Notes: generated from the sequence alone by a model not told the origin. Shown: positions 1-6,166, numbered from the stretch's first letter. The stretch is 9,500 nucleotides of DNA from CAZUFB01 sp048173955 (GCA_048173955.1 DBEYOB010000112.1:1-9500), one strand, 5' to 3'. Numbers and translations are program-made.

Positions 1-1757
1 GCCTCGGCCGGCCCCTCCTCCCCCGCGCGGTTGCGCTCCGCAAACCGTTCGAGACCCTCCTGCTGCTCCCACAGGCGCGCGTAGGCGCCGCCCCGCGCGC
101 ACAGCTCGCCGTGCGTGCCCCTCTCCACCAGGCGGCCCTCCCGCAGCACGTAGATGCAGTCGGCGTTGCGAATCGCCGCCAGGCGGTGCGAGATCATGAC
201 GACGGTCTTGGTGCGCGCGATCTCCTCGATGAAGTCGAGGATGGCCGCCTCGCTCTCGACGTCGATGTTCGAGGTCGCCTCGTCGAACACGTAGACCGGC
301 GTGTCGTGGAGCACGGCGCGCGCCACGGCGAGGCGCTGGCGCTGGCCGCCCGAGAGGTTCGCCCCCTCCGCGGCGACCGGCATGTCGAGCCCTCCCGACG
401 CACGCACGAACCCGTCGAGCCGGCAACGCCGCAGCGCCTCCCACAGCTCGCCGTCGGTCGCGTTGGGCTTGGCGAGGCACAGGTTCGAGCGCACCGTGCC
501 CTCGAACAGGTAGCTGTTGAACGACACCGTCGTGACCGTGGAGCGCAGGGAGGAGCGGCTGACGTCGCGCAGGTCAATGCCGCCGATGCTGACCTTGCCC
601 TCGTACATGCTGTTCGCACCCGTCAGGATGCCGGCGAGCGTCGACTTGCCGCTGCCGCTCTCCCCGGTGATGCCGACGAACGCGCCGCGCGGGATCTCGA
701 AGTCGACCCCCTCGAGCACCGTGCGCTCCCCGTCGTAGCTGTAGCCGACGCCGCGGCCCACGATGTCCACGTCGTCGGGTCCCACCGCGCGCGAGCCGAA
801 CGAGGGCTCGGGCGCGTCGAGGATCGCGTACATCTTCTCGGCCGCCGCCATGCCGTTCATCGCGGTGTGGAAGAACGACCCGAGCGTGCGCAGCGGGATG
901 AAGAACTCCGCCGCGAGCAGGGAGAAGGTGAGGGCGCCGGCAAACGTCACGCCGCCGTTCGCAAACTGCATGAGCATGACGACGATGCCCGCGGCCGCAC
1001 CGCCGAACGCGAACAGGTCCATGACGGTGATCGAGTTGAGCTGCATGGTGAGCAGGCGCATCGTCGCCTTGCGGAACCCTTCAGCCTCCTCGTTCATGGC
1101 CTCGTGGCGACGCGCGTCGGCCCGGTAGATCTTGAGGGTCGTGAGGCCCTGGATGCTCTCGAGGAACGTGCCGCCCAGGTCGGCGTAGGAACCCCAGTAG
1201 CTGCGCATGACGCGCTTGGCGATTTTCTGCACCGCCGCGATCGACGCGGGGATGAGCGGGACGAGCACGAGCAGCAGGACCGCCGCCGGCAGGCACAGCG
1301 GCGCCAAGGTCGCGAACAGCGTGAGCGACGCGAGCAGGGCGTAGGCCAGCTGGGGCACATACGACCCGAAATACGCCTCGAGCTGCTCGACGCCGTCGAC
1401 GCTGACCTGCACGGCCTCGCTCGTGGCGACGCGCTCACGGTAGGACGGGCCCAGGCGCACGAGCTTCTCGTAGACCGCGCGGCGCACGGCGCGCTTCGCC
1501 TCGAACGAGGCCGCCTGCCCCATGCGCTGCGCAAGCGTCTGGCACGCGAAGCGCACGGCTATGGCGATGAGCGCCGCAACCGCGAGGCGCACGAACGAGG
1601 CCCCGTCGGCAAGACCGCGCCACACCTCCTGCGCGAACGAGCCGACGAACATGAACAGCGCGATGTTGGCCGCGAGGGCGACCCATTGGAGCGCCACGTC
1701 GGCGGCGATGTACCTGACGGCCGACGGGACCATGCGAAGCAGGCGTCTGTCGAACAT
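1..1757 (-). CDS. CydD-like ABC exporter, TM domain fused to ATPase (3' end outside window)
   Basis: A half-transporter of the type I exporter fold: an N-terminal membrane domain (about residues 15-310, hydrophobic helices near 18-38, 55-73, 134-157, 158-178, 243-266 and 272-290) fused to an ATPase. ATPase motifs: Walker A GESGSGKST (365-373), signature LSGGQ (468-472), Walker B VYVFDEATS (488-496, E493 catalytic), H-loop ISHR (H524). All 585 complete codons lack a stop and the reading frame leaves at position 1, a little past the usual ABC C-terminus. The start is supported by AGGGGAGAGGGAA 8 nt upstream (1766-1778). The N-terminal style resembles the CydD half of CydDC-type (thiol/heme-linked) exporters, which normally work as heterodimers; the partner would lie outside the window to the left. 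Family assignment to ABC exporter is certain, to CydD only probable, and the substrate is unknown. The usual Q-loop glutamine is Phe413. It follows the DUF454 gene by 130 bp with no terminator seen, so co-transcription is likely. Confidence 0.9.
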   Translation of the reverse strand, partial: MFDRRLLRMVPSAVRYIAADVALQWVALAANIALFMFVGSFAQEVWRGLADGASFVRLAVAALIAIAVRFACQTLAQRMGQAASFEAKRAVRRAVYEKLVRLGPSYRERVATSEAVQVSVDGVEQLEAYFGSYVPQLAYALLASLTLFATLAPLCLPAAVLLLVLVPLIPASIAAVQKIAKRVMRSYWGSYADLGGTFLESIQGLTTLKIYRADARRHEAMNEEAEGFRKATMRLLTMQLNSITVMDLFAFGGAAAGIVVMLMQFANGGVTFAGALTFSLLAAEFFIPLRTLGSFFHTAMNGMAAAEKMYAILDAPEPSFGSRAVGPDDVDIVGRGVGYSYDGERTVLEGVDFEIPRGAFVGITGESGSGKSTLAGILTGANSMYEGKVSIGGIDLRDVSRSSLRSTVTTVSFNSYLFEGTVRSNLCLAKPNATDGELWEALRRCRLDGFVRASGGLDMPVAAEGANLSGGQRQRLAVARAVLHDTPVYVFDEATSNIDVESEAAILDFIEEIARTKTVVMISHRLAAIRNADCIYVLREGRLVERGTHGELCARGGAYARLWEQQEGLERFAERNRAGEEGPAE

Positions 1758-1887
1758 GAGCGGCGTTCCCTCTCCCCTGGATGCGTTTGCGGTGCAGTGC
1801 GGGCTGCCACCGCGGTCCCGCCCGCGGCCCGCGGCCGACCTGCCCCTTCGGACGGCAGCAGGCGCGCGCCGCCGGACGGCAGGCGGC

Positions 1888-2367
1888 CTATCGACGGCCG
1901 GCGGGTGCGAGCCCGGACCCCGCGGACGCCGGCGAACCCGCCGGCACGACGGCTTCCGCGGACTCGGTTCCCGGCACATCGGTCCCAACGACGAACCCGA
2001 AATACAGGACGTGCGCGAGCCACACGGCCACAACCACTATGCGTCCGACGGGGACCGAGCCCATGCACGCGAACGAGATTCCCAAAACCACCGTCAGCGG
2101 CACGAGCAGCAGGGCCTTCGCGCGCGGCGTCATGGAGCGCTTCCGGACATAGCCCTCGAGCACCTCGCGGTAGAGCCGGGTCGAGCGGAACCAGGCGTTG
2201 AGGCGATCGGAGCTGCGGGCGAAGCAGAACGCCGCCACCAGCAGGAACGGCGTGGTCGGAAGCACGGGGACGACGGCCCCCAGCGCCCCGAGGCCGAAGA
2301 AGGCGAACCCTCCGGCAGCCCACAGCTTCGACGCGACCCGGCCGCGACCGCTCGTTTCCCGACCCAT
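1888..2367 (-). CDS. DUF454 (YbaN-type) small inner-membrane protein
   Basis: 159 residues. Residues 11-115 match the DUF454/YbaN pattern: a hydrophobic helix (15-34), the hallmark LPTTPF (36-41) leading into FLLVAAFCFARSS (41-53), then a basic linker and two further hydrophobic stretches (86-101 and 108-127). The last 30 residues are Ala/Gly/Pro/Ser-rich and look disordered, longer than the usual ~125-residue family length. The start at 2367 is preferred because AGAGGGGAAGG (2374-2384) sits 6 nt upstream; an in-frame start at 2508 would add 47 Arg/Gly-rich residues that resemble nothing in the family. Function of DUF454 proteins is not established. It is the first gene of a likely minus-strand unit with the ABC exporter 130 bp downstream. 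Confidence 0.85.
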   Translation of the reverse strand: MGRETSGRGRVASKLWAAGGFAFFGLGALGAVVPVLPTTPFLLVAAFCFARSSDRLNAWFRSTRLYREVLEGYVRKRSMTPRAKALLLVPLTVVLGISFACMGSVPVGRIVVVAVWLAHVLYFGFVVGTDVPGTESAEAVVPAGSPASAGSGLAPAGRR

Positions 2368-2460
2368 TCCGCACCTTCCCCTCTGACGGCTTCCATGCGG
2401 AGCGCCTTCGCGCACGGGGCGTCCGCCCATGCGGGGCACCCGTCCACGCACGGCCTCGTA

Positions 2461-2505
2461 CCGCAAGGCGCCCGTCCCGCAAGGCGCCCGTCCCGCAAGG
2501 CGTCC
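2461..2505. repeat. 16-bp short tandem repeat, about 2.8 copies
   Basis: The unit CCGCAAGGCGCCCGTC occurs at 2461-2476 and 2477-2492 without mismatch, followed by a third partial copy from 2493 that diverges after CCGCAAGGCG. It lies in the 5' untranslated region of the DUF454 transcript if transcription starts near 2540. The two full copies are visible in the sequence; any role is unknown, and copy number may vary between strains by replication slippage. Confidence 0.75.
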
Positions 2506-2533
2506 CACGTCGAAGGAAGCCGTGGTGAACTTT

Positions 2534-2596
2534 CTTGTTTGCCTATGATAACTTATTGCGCTGCTGCTGCAATCTGGAAGTTAGACTTGTTTGCCT
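2534..2596. repeat. 11-bp direct repeat pair flanking the minus-strand promoter (possible operator)
   Basis: CTTGTTTGCCT is present exactly at 2534-2544 and again at 2586-2596, 52 bp start to start, close to five helical turns. The candidate minus promoter (2545-2572) lies between them, so one copy would cover the transcription start and the other would lie upstream of the -35. This layout is typical for cooperative repressor binding but no regulator can be named. Confidence 0.45.
2545..2572 (-). promoter_or_regulatory. Candidate promoter for the DUF454-ABC exporter unit
   Basis: On the minus strand, TTGCAG (2572-2567) and TATCAT (2550-2545) are separated by 16 nt and resemble a sigma-70-type -35/-10 pair (3/6 and 5/6 matches). 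It lies in the only clearly AT-rich patch upstream of the DUF454 gene and would give a leader of about 170 nt. An exact 11-bp direct repeat flanks it on both sides. This is a pattern match only. Confidence 0.4.
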
Positions 2597-2608
2597 TCTC
2601 AACCGGGT

Positions 2609-2616
2609 TTACGTAA
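2609..2616. repeat. Palindrome TTACGTAA, first copy
   Basis: A perfect 8-bp AT-rich palindrome in the intergenic region upstream of the SRAP gene, within TTTACGTAAG. The same core recurs at 3809-3816 inside TTTACGTAAA. AT-rich 8-mers are uncommon in DNA of this composition, so a shared protein-binding site is possible but unproven. Confidence 0.35.
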
Positions 2617-2642
2617 GCGGGCACCGAACCACCCGCCGGCGC

Positions 2643-2648
2643 TACAAT
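2643..2648 (+). promoter_or_regulatory. Candidate -10 box for the SRAP gene
   Basis: TACAAT (5/6 to consensus) lies 145 bp upstream of the SRAP start. The position expected for the -35 (about 2620-2626) is GC-rich and poor, so it would depend on an activator or be weak. If used, transcription would start near 2655, downstream of the first in-frame ATG at 2647, which argues against the longer protein. No SOS box of the GAAC-N4-GTTC type was found nearby. Confidence 0.25.
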
Positions 2649-2775
2649 GGCCGCAATGCGCCCGCACCCCGCGGCGCATCCGCGCCCACGGGCACCCCGC
2701 CCACGGCACATCAGACCAACGGACACCCTGCCCGCACCGCCGGGCACCGAGACGCCCGCAAAAAACGCCGCCCGC

Positions 2776-2784
2776 GAGGAAGGG
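2776..2784 (+). promoter_or_regulatory. Ribosome binding site that fixes the SRAP start
   Basis: GAGGAAGGG sits 9 nt before the ATG at 2794, whereas the in-frame ATGs at 2647 and 2656 have no comparable site. It supports placing the catalytic cysteine directly after the initiator Met. Confidence 0.7.
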
Positions 2785-2793
2785 ACGCCGCCC

Positions 2794-3627
2794 ATGTGCC
2801 ACCGCATCGAGCCGCTCACGATCGAGGAGGTCGAAGAGGCCCTGGCAAACCTCGCCCGCCACGGGCGTGCGACCCTGCACCGCTCTGCGCCGCCGACGCC
2901 GGCGCCCACGGCACCGTCGGAGGTACCGGACGGCACCTTCCAACCGCAGCCCCCGCATGCCGGCCCCGCGCAGGCCTATCCCGGCGCCTCCGTGCCCATC
3001 GTCGTCGCGGGACCCGGTTCGGGCGGCGGCAGGCAGCCCGAGGACCCCGGGCTCAAGGCGGCGGTGATGACCTGGGGATTCTGGAACCAGCACCCAAATC
3101 CGGCCGGTCAACCGAATCCGCCCGACGGCCCCGCGAGCGCTCCGGGAGGCGGAGGGAGCGACCCATGCACCCCGCCCGCTGCCCTGCCCGCCGAAAAGGT
3201 CATCGCCGCATCGAAGCTCGTCTTCAACACGCGGCTCGACACCGGGGTCCGCCAGCTGCGCGCGGGCCGCGGCATGTGGGCGGACGCCATGGCGAACGGC
3301 CGCTGCCTCGTACCCGTGCGCGCCTTCTACGAGAACGGGCCCGCGCCGATCCGCAGGCCGTTTCGGTTCTCCCTGGTGGGTAGCACGGTCTTCCTGCTCG
3401 CCGGCATCGCGGAGGACGGTCGGTTCTCGATCGTGACCACCTCGCCGAACAGCCGGGTAGCCCCCGTCCACAACCGCATGCCGCTCGTGCTCGCACCCGG
3501 CGAGTCGCACCTGTGGCTCACCGGCGACCTGCGCGACCCCGCCGTCCTCGGCCGCCTCGCCGACCGCGGCTCGGTGGCGCTCGATGCAACGGCGGAAGAG
3601 CCGCAGGGGAACGGGTCGCGCGGGTAG
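2794..3627 (+). CDS. SRAP-domain protein (YedK/HMCES family, abasic-site DNA-protein crosslinker)
   Basis: 277 residues. SRAP proteins bind single-stranded DNA and crosslink abasic sites through Cys2 after Met removal, shielding them from breakage. Visible family elements: MCHRI start with Cys2, YPG..VP (62-68), WGF (94-96), NTRLDT (145-150; usually NARxET), RCLVP (170-174), FYE (178-180, E180 catalytic), AGI (203-205), IVTT (213-216) and HNRMP (226-230, His226 active-site position). The start follows from Cys2 and from the RBS at 2776-2784; 49 upstream in-frame codons rich in Pro/Arg are taken as leader. Two Pro/Ala/Gly-rich insertions (about 31-59 and 101-137) make it longer than the usual 210-240 residues, and the canonical FYEW reads FYEN. 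It stands alone on the plus strand, divergent from DUF454, with the repeat-rich intergenic region behind it. Confidence 0.88.
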   Translation: MCHRIEPLTIEEVEEALANLARHGRATLHRSAPPTPAPTAPSEVPDGTFQPQPPHAGPAQAYPGASVPIVVAGPGSGGGRQPEDPGLKAAVMTWGFWNQHPNPAGQPNPPDGPASAPGGGGSDPCTPPAALPAEKVIAASKLVFNTRLDTGVRQLRAGRGMWADAMANGRCLVPVRAFYENGPAPIRRPFRFSLVGSTVFLLAGIAEDGRFSIVTTSPNSRVAPVHNRMPLVLAPGESHLWLTGDLRDPAVLGRLADRGSVALDATAEEPQGNGSRG

Positions 3628-3629
3628 GG

Positions 3630-3793
3630 CATCCGCGCGGGAAGCCGCTTGCACGGGAAACCATCCGCGCGGGAAAGCCGTTTGCGTGTGAAGCCATCGG
3701 CGCAGAGGAGCCGTTGTCTGAAAAAATAGCCGTTGCGAACGAACGGCAAAGGCGGCTGGGGAACCCATCGGCGCTTGCGCTGAACAAAATAGC
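3630..3793 (+). repeat. Degenerate ~32-bp repeats directly after the SRAP gene
   Basis: Four related units begin at 3630, 3662, 3695 and 3766. Units 1 and 2 share CATCCGCGCGGGAA followed by AGCCGYTTGC; unit 3 starts CATCGGCGC and ends CTGAAAAAATAGC; unit 4 starts CATCGGCGC and ends CTGAACAAAATAGC, lacking the middle. Spacings are 32, 33 and 71 bp, the last jump being caused by the hairpin sequence at 3729-3747 and its flank. The array begins 3 bp after the SRAP stop codon and runs into the palindromic element at 3710-3896. No coding function is apparent. Confidence 0.55.
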
Positions 3794-3896
3794 TAATCCA
3801 TTTTCCCTTTACGTAAATTGCTATCTTTGTCCCCTTTCCCAACGCCCAAACCTCCCCTCAAAATCGTTCGCAACGCGCGTTTCTTCAGACAACCGC
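3710..3896. mobile_element. 187-bp imperfect palindromic element (MITE-like), inverted ends of 32 bp
   Basis: The left end (3710-3741) and the reverse complement of the right end (3865-3896) match at 26 of 32 positions, with an exact outer block GTTGTCTGAA and an exact inner block CGTTGCGAACG at the same spacing. Further symmetric pairs lie inside: GGCGGCTGGGGAA (3751-3763) with TTCCCAACGCC (3836-3846), and ACAAAATAGCTAAT (3784-3797) with ATTGCTATCTTTGT (3817-3830). All share a centre near 3800-3807, where the palindrome TTTACGTAAA (3808-3817) sits. The interior is AT-richer than its surroundings. No target-site duplication and no transposase is visible. It may be a non-autonomous element, a dispersed intergenic repeat, or a large RNA hairpin. 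Confidence 0.5.
3721..3747 (-). terminator. Intrinsic-terminator-like hairpin reading leftward
   Basis: On the minus strand, GCCGTT (3747-3742), a 7-nt loop and AACGGC (3734-3729) form a 6-bp stem, followed after TA by six T (3726-3721). The geometry fits an intrinsic terminator for leftward transcription. It would block transcripts running left toward the 3' end of the SRAP gene or end a small leftward RNA from the intergenic region. No minus-strand gene is recognised upstream of it (3750-4348). It overlaps the left arm of the palindromic element. Confidence 0.45.
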
Positions 3897-4012
3897 CCCG
3901 CCCGCCTCGCGCGCCCGCCCCGCGCACCCCGCAACCCGATCGCTCGTACCCAACCGCACGCCCTCGCGCGCACCCGCGCGCCCCCCACGCGCGCCAAACC
4001 GTGGCGAAGCTG
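3897..4012 (+). other. C-rich, G-poor tract (possible Rho loading site)
   Basis: On the plus strand this stretch is about half C with far less G and few A/T, an asymmetry unlike the surrounding genes. With the G-poor sequence before it (3797-3864) it resembles a Rho utilisation region for the plus-strand SRAP transcript, for which no intrinsic terminator was found. No open reading frame here has family features. Compositional evidence only. Confidence 0.3.
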
Positions 4013-4021
4013 CGCACATCC

Positions 4022-4051
4022 TCGCCATCGCGGGCGTCAAAGTAGTACAAT
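4022..4051 (+). promoter_or_regulatory. Candidate promoter of the Mg-transport operon
   Basis: TCGCCA (4022-4027, 4/6 to the -35 consensus) and TACAAT (4046-4051, 5/6 to the -10) are 18 bp apart. It is the best sigma-70-like pair between the SRAP gene and the operon and would give a leader of about 290 nt. A GGCGC-TCG-GCGCC hairpin (4058-4070) would be at the very 5' end of the transcript. Confidence 0.4.
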
Positions 4052-4348
4052 CCGGCTGGCGCTCGGCGCCGCGGCGTCGGCCGTCCGCACGGTGGATGTC
4101 ACCGCAGCGGCGGCGCACCGCTCCGGCAGCCGCCCACCTGAGGTTCGGGCGCGCCTCCTATCGGGCTAAGAGAAGGGTCTTGTTTTGAAACCTCGACCGC
4201 ACAGTATGTGCTGACCCTTTGCGCCGCTCCCGCGTCAGACGGGGCCGCGAGGGGTCTTGTCTGACCGCATAGCCGCCTGCCGCACGGCATCCGCACGCTC
4301 GGCGGAAGAGCCCTGCCGCAAGGCGGCCCGCACAGAATCGGGAGCAGC
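4052..4348 (+). promoter_or_regulatory. Structured 5' leader of the MgtE-like/NRMT operon, possible riboswitch-type element
   Basis: About 297 nt without a convincing gene. Plus-strand RNA pairings include CGGTG/CACCG (4090-4094/4100-4104), AAGGGTC/GACCCTT (4173-4179/4213-4219) enclosing GCACA/TGTGC (4199-4203/4207-4211), and a 13-bp stem 4234-4246/4253-4265 with loop GCGAGG that contains three G-U pairs and therefore forms well only in plus-strand RNA. GACCCTT (4213-4219) can instead pair with AGGGGTC (4250-4256), destroying the 13-bp stem, so two exclusive folds are possible. A last hairpin GCCGC/GCGGC (4315-4327) lies 12 nt before the weak SD GGGAG (4340-4344). I could not recognise the M-box or yybP-ykoY consensus. 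Ligand and regulation are inference from context. Confidence 0.4.
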
Positions 4349-6166
4349 ATGCCTTACCTGTCTCAAATCCTGGGCACCCAGGTCTTCGACGCCGCGGGTG
4401 AGAAGATCGGCGCGGTGAGCGATCTGGGCGCCGCCGTAGGCGAGGTCTTCCCCCGCGTCACGGCGCTCGCCTTCAAGGGGCCGGCCAAGGTCCCCTTCAT
4501 GATCTCCTGGCGCAAGTACGTCAAGGAATGCACGCCCGACCGCATCACCCTGAACGTCGACGCTACCGAGGTTCGCTTCTCGTACCTGCAGCAGAACGAG
4601 CTGCTCCTGCAGCGCGACCTCATGAACAAGCAGATCGTCGACACGCAGGGCATGAAGGTCGTACGCGTCAACGACCTCAAGCTCTCGCGCACCGGCGACG
4701 GCGAGTTCCGCCTGCTCGGCGCCGAGGTGGGGGCGCGCGGCATCCTGCGCGGCATCGCGCCGGGGCTCGAGCGCGTCGTGTGCGCGAGCGCCAAGGCCCT
4801 CGGCAAACCCATCCCCGAGCGCATCATCGCCTGGAGCTACATGGACCTGCTCGACCGCGACCTGTCGCAGGTCAAGCTCTCGGTCACCCACAAGTCGCTC
4901 GAGGACATGCACCCGGCCGACATCGCCGACATCATCGAGCAGCTCGACCCCAAGCTGCGCGCGCAGGTGTTCAGCCAGCTCGACACCGCCAACGCCGCCC
5001 AGGCCATGTCCGAGCTCGAGGACGAGTACCAGGCCGACGTGATCGATGACCTGCCCGAACGGCAGGCCTCCGCCATGATCGCGCAGATGGACCCCGACGA
5101 CGCGGCCGACATCATCGGTGCCCTGTCGTACGAGAAGGCCGAAAAGCTCCTCAACCTCATGGGCGTCAAGGAGGAGAAGGCGATCCGCCAGCTGCTCGGC
5201 TACCCGCGCGACACGGCGGGCGGCATCATGACCTCGGAGTTCGTGGCGATGCCCGAGTCGGCCACCGTCGGCGACGCCAAGAAGCGCATCGCCGGCCTCG
5301 ACGAGGACTTCGAGAACGTCTTCTACGTCTACACGCTCGACGGGGCGGGCAGGCTCACCGGCGTCGTCTCGATGCGCGACCTGGTGGTCAACCCCGACGG
5401 GAGCCGCCTGGCGGACGTCGCCTTCACCGACGCGCTCATCACCGTCTCCCCCGAGGACGACCAGACCACCGTCGCCGACGAGATGAACAAGTACTCCCTC
5501 GTCGACGTGCCCGTCGTGAACGAAGACGGCAAGCTGCTCGGCATCGTCACCGTCGACGACGCCCTCGGCGTCATGGCCGACGAGCACGAGCGCGAGCTCG
5601 AGCTGGCGAGCGGCACGCGCGGCGAGGGCGCCAGCGGCGACAACTCGAGCAAGCTCGCCTGGTTCCTGCGCCGCGAGCTGTGGTTCGGCGCCTGGATCGC
5701 GCTGGGCGCGCTTCTGTGCCACGTGCTGCCCGCGAGCATCGGCATGGCGGTGCTCGTCTTTCTGCCCATCGTGCTGCTCGTCGCCGACGACATGGCCGTC
5801 TTCGCCTCGAGCTACCTGATGGACGACGACGAGCCCCCGTCGCTGGTAGGCCTCGTCGTGCGCAACCTCTTCACCGGCCTGGCGATGGGCGCGCTCGGCT
5901 GGCTGCTCGTGAGCTGCGCCGTGTGGACCAACTCGGTGCCCGCCGGCTTCGACCACAACCTCGCCATCGCGACCGTCTCGGCCGCCATGGTGACGGTCGC
6001 GCTGCTCGTGGCGCTCACCGCCCCCTACACCAAGTTCATCGAGAAGCTCATGGACGAGGGCAAGCCGACGCCCGGCACCACCGCCGCGCTGCTCTGCATG
6101 CTCGTGGGCGCGGGCCTGTTCGTGGGCCTGACCTTCGCCTTCGCGGCGGGCATGGGGGCGCTGTGA
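4349..6166 (+). CDS. PRC-barrel/MgtE_N/CBS protein with divergent C-terminal membrane domain (MgtE-like)
   Basis: 605 residues. Order: two PRC-barrel-like units (about 1-75 and 88-150), an MgtE N-terminal domain with HPADIADIIEQL (188-199) and MDPDDAADIIGAL (247-259), the MgtE junction YPRDTAGGIMTSE (285-297), two CBS units (about 291-350 and 357-412; VPVVNEDGKLLGIVTVDD at 387-404), a charged linker, then four hydrophobic segments (about 446-477, 497-524, 537-560, 577-603). In MgtE the cytosolic domains sense Mg2+ and gate a five-helix channel. Here the channel signature (PIV..GGN.GTQ) reads PIVLLVADDMAVFA (473-486), and the last helix lacks the TDxxG-type aspartate. It is therefore either a divergent transporter or a membrane-bound Mg2+ sensor/partner. 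Its stop overlaps the NRMT start (TGATG), implying coupled translation. The start fits the beginning of the PRC barrel; SD GGGAG is only 4 nt away. Confidence 0.88.
   Translation: MPYLSQILGTQVFDAAGEKIGAVSDLGAAVGEVFPRVTALAFKGPAKVPFMISWRKYVKECTPDRITLNVDATEVRFSYLQQNELLLQRDLMNKQIVDTQGMKVVRVNDLKLSRTGDGEFRLLGAEVGARGILRGIAPGLERVVCASAKALGKPIPERIIAWSYMDLLDRDLSQVKLSVTHKSLEDMHPADIADIIEQLDPKLRAQVFSQLDTANAAQAMSELEDEYQADVIDDLPERQASAMIAQMDPDDAADIIGALSYEKAEKLLNLMGVKEEKAIRQLLGYPRDTAGGIMTSEFVAMPESATVGDAKKRIAGLDEDFENVFYVYTLDGAGRLTGVVSMRDLVVNPDGSRLADVAFTDALITVSPEDDQTTVADEMNKYSLVDVPVVNEDGKLLGIVTVDDALGVMADEHERELELASGTRGEGASGDNSSKLAWFLRRELWFGAWIALGALLCHVLPASIGMAVLVFLPIVLLVADDMAVFASSYLMDDDEPPSLVGLVVRNLFTGLAMGALGWLLVSCAVWTNSVPAGFDHNLAIATVSAAMVTVALLVALTAPYTKFIEKLMDEGKPTPGTTAALLCMLVGAGLFVGLTFAFAAGMGAL

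Noticed and set aside
111..2201. Long plus-strand frame of 696 codons opposite the ABC exporter and DUF454 genes
   Set aside because: Arg/His/Glu-rich composition without family motifs; a typical antisense shadow of GC-rich genes with intact conserved motifs on the minus strand.
2368..2508. Longer DUF454 protein starting at 2508
   Set aside because: The added 47 residues are encoded by the tandem repeat region and match nothing; a good RBS precedes the start at 2367.
2509..2793. LexA/SOS box upstream of the SRAP gene
   Set aside because: GAAC occurs at 2527-2530 but no GAAC-N4-GTTC inverted repeat follows.
2599..3768. Minus-strand frame of 389 codons opposite the SRAP gene
   Set aside because: No recognisable domain, spans the repeats and the promoter region; SRAP motifs are on the other strand.
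3690..3915. Target-site duplication around the palindromic element
   Set aside because: No matching short direct repeats directly outside 3710 and 3896, so recent insertion is not shown.
3793..4050. Possible 85-residue minus-strand protein in the intergenic region
   Set aside because: Starts only at TTG, lacks a ribosome binding site, composition follows the C-rich tract; considered because of the leftward terminator but not supported.
4052..4348. M-box (ykoK) magnesium riboswitch before the MgtE-like gene
   Set aside because: The conserved strings of the M-box core (GGTGAGGCTCC and the AGTGCTAAAGCTC end) are not present by eye; only a covariance search could exclude a divergent version.
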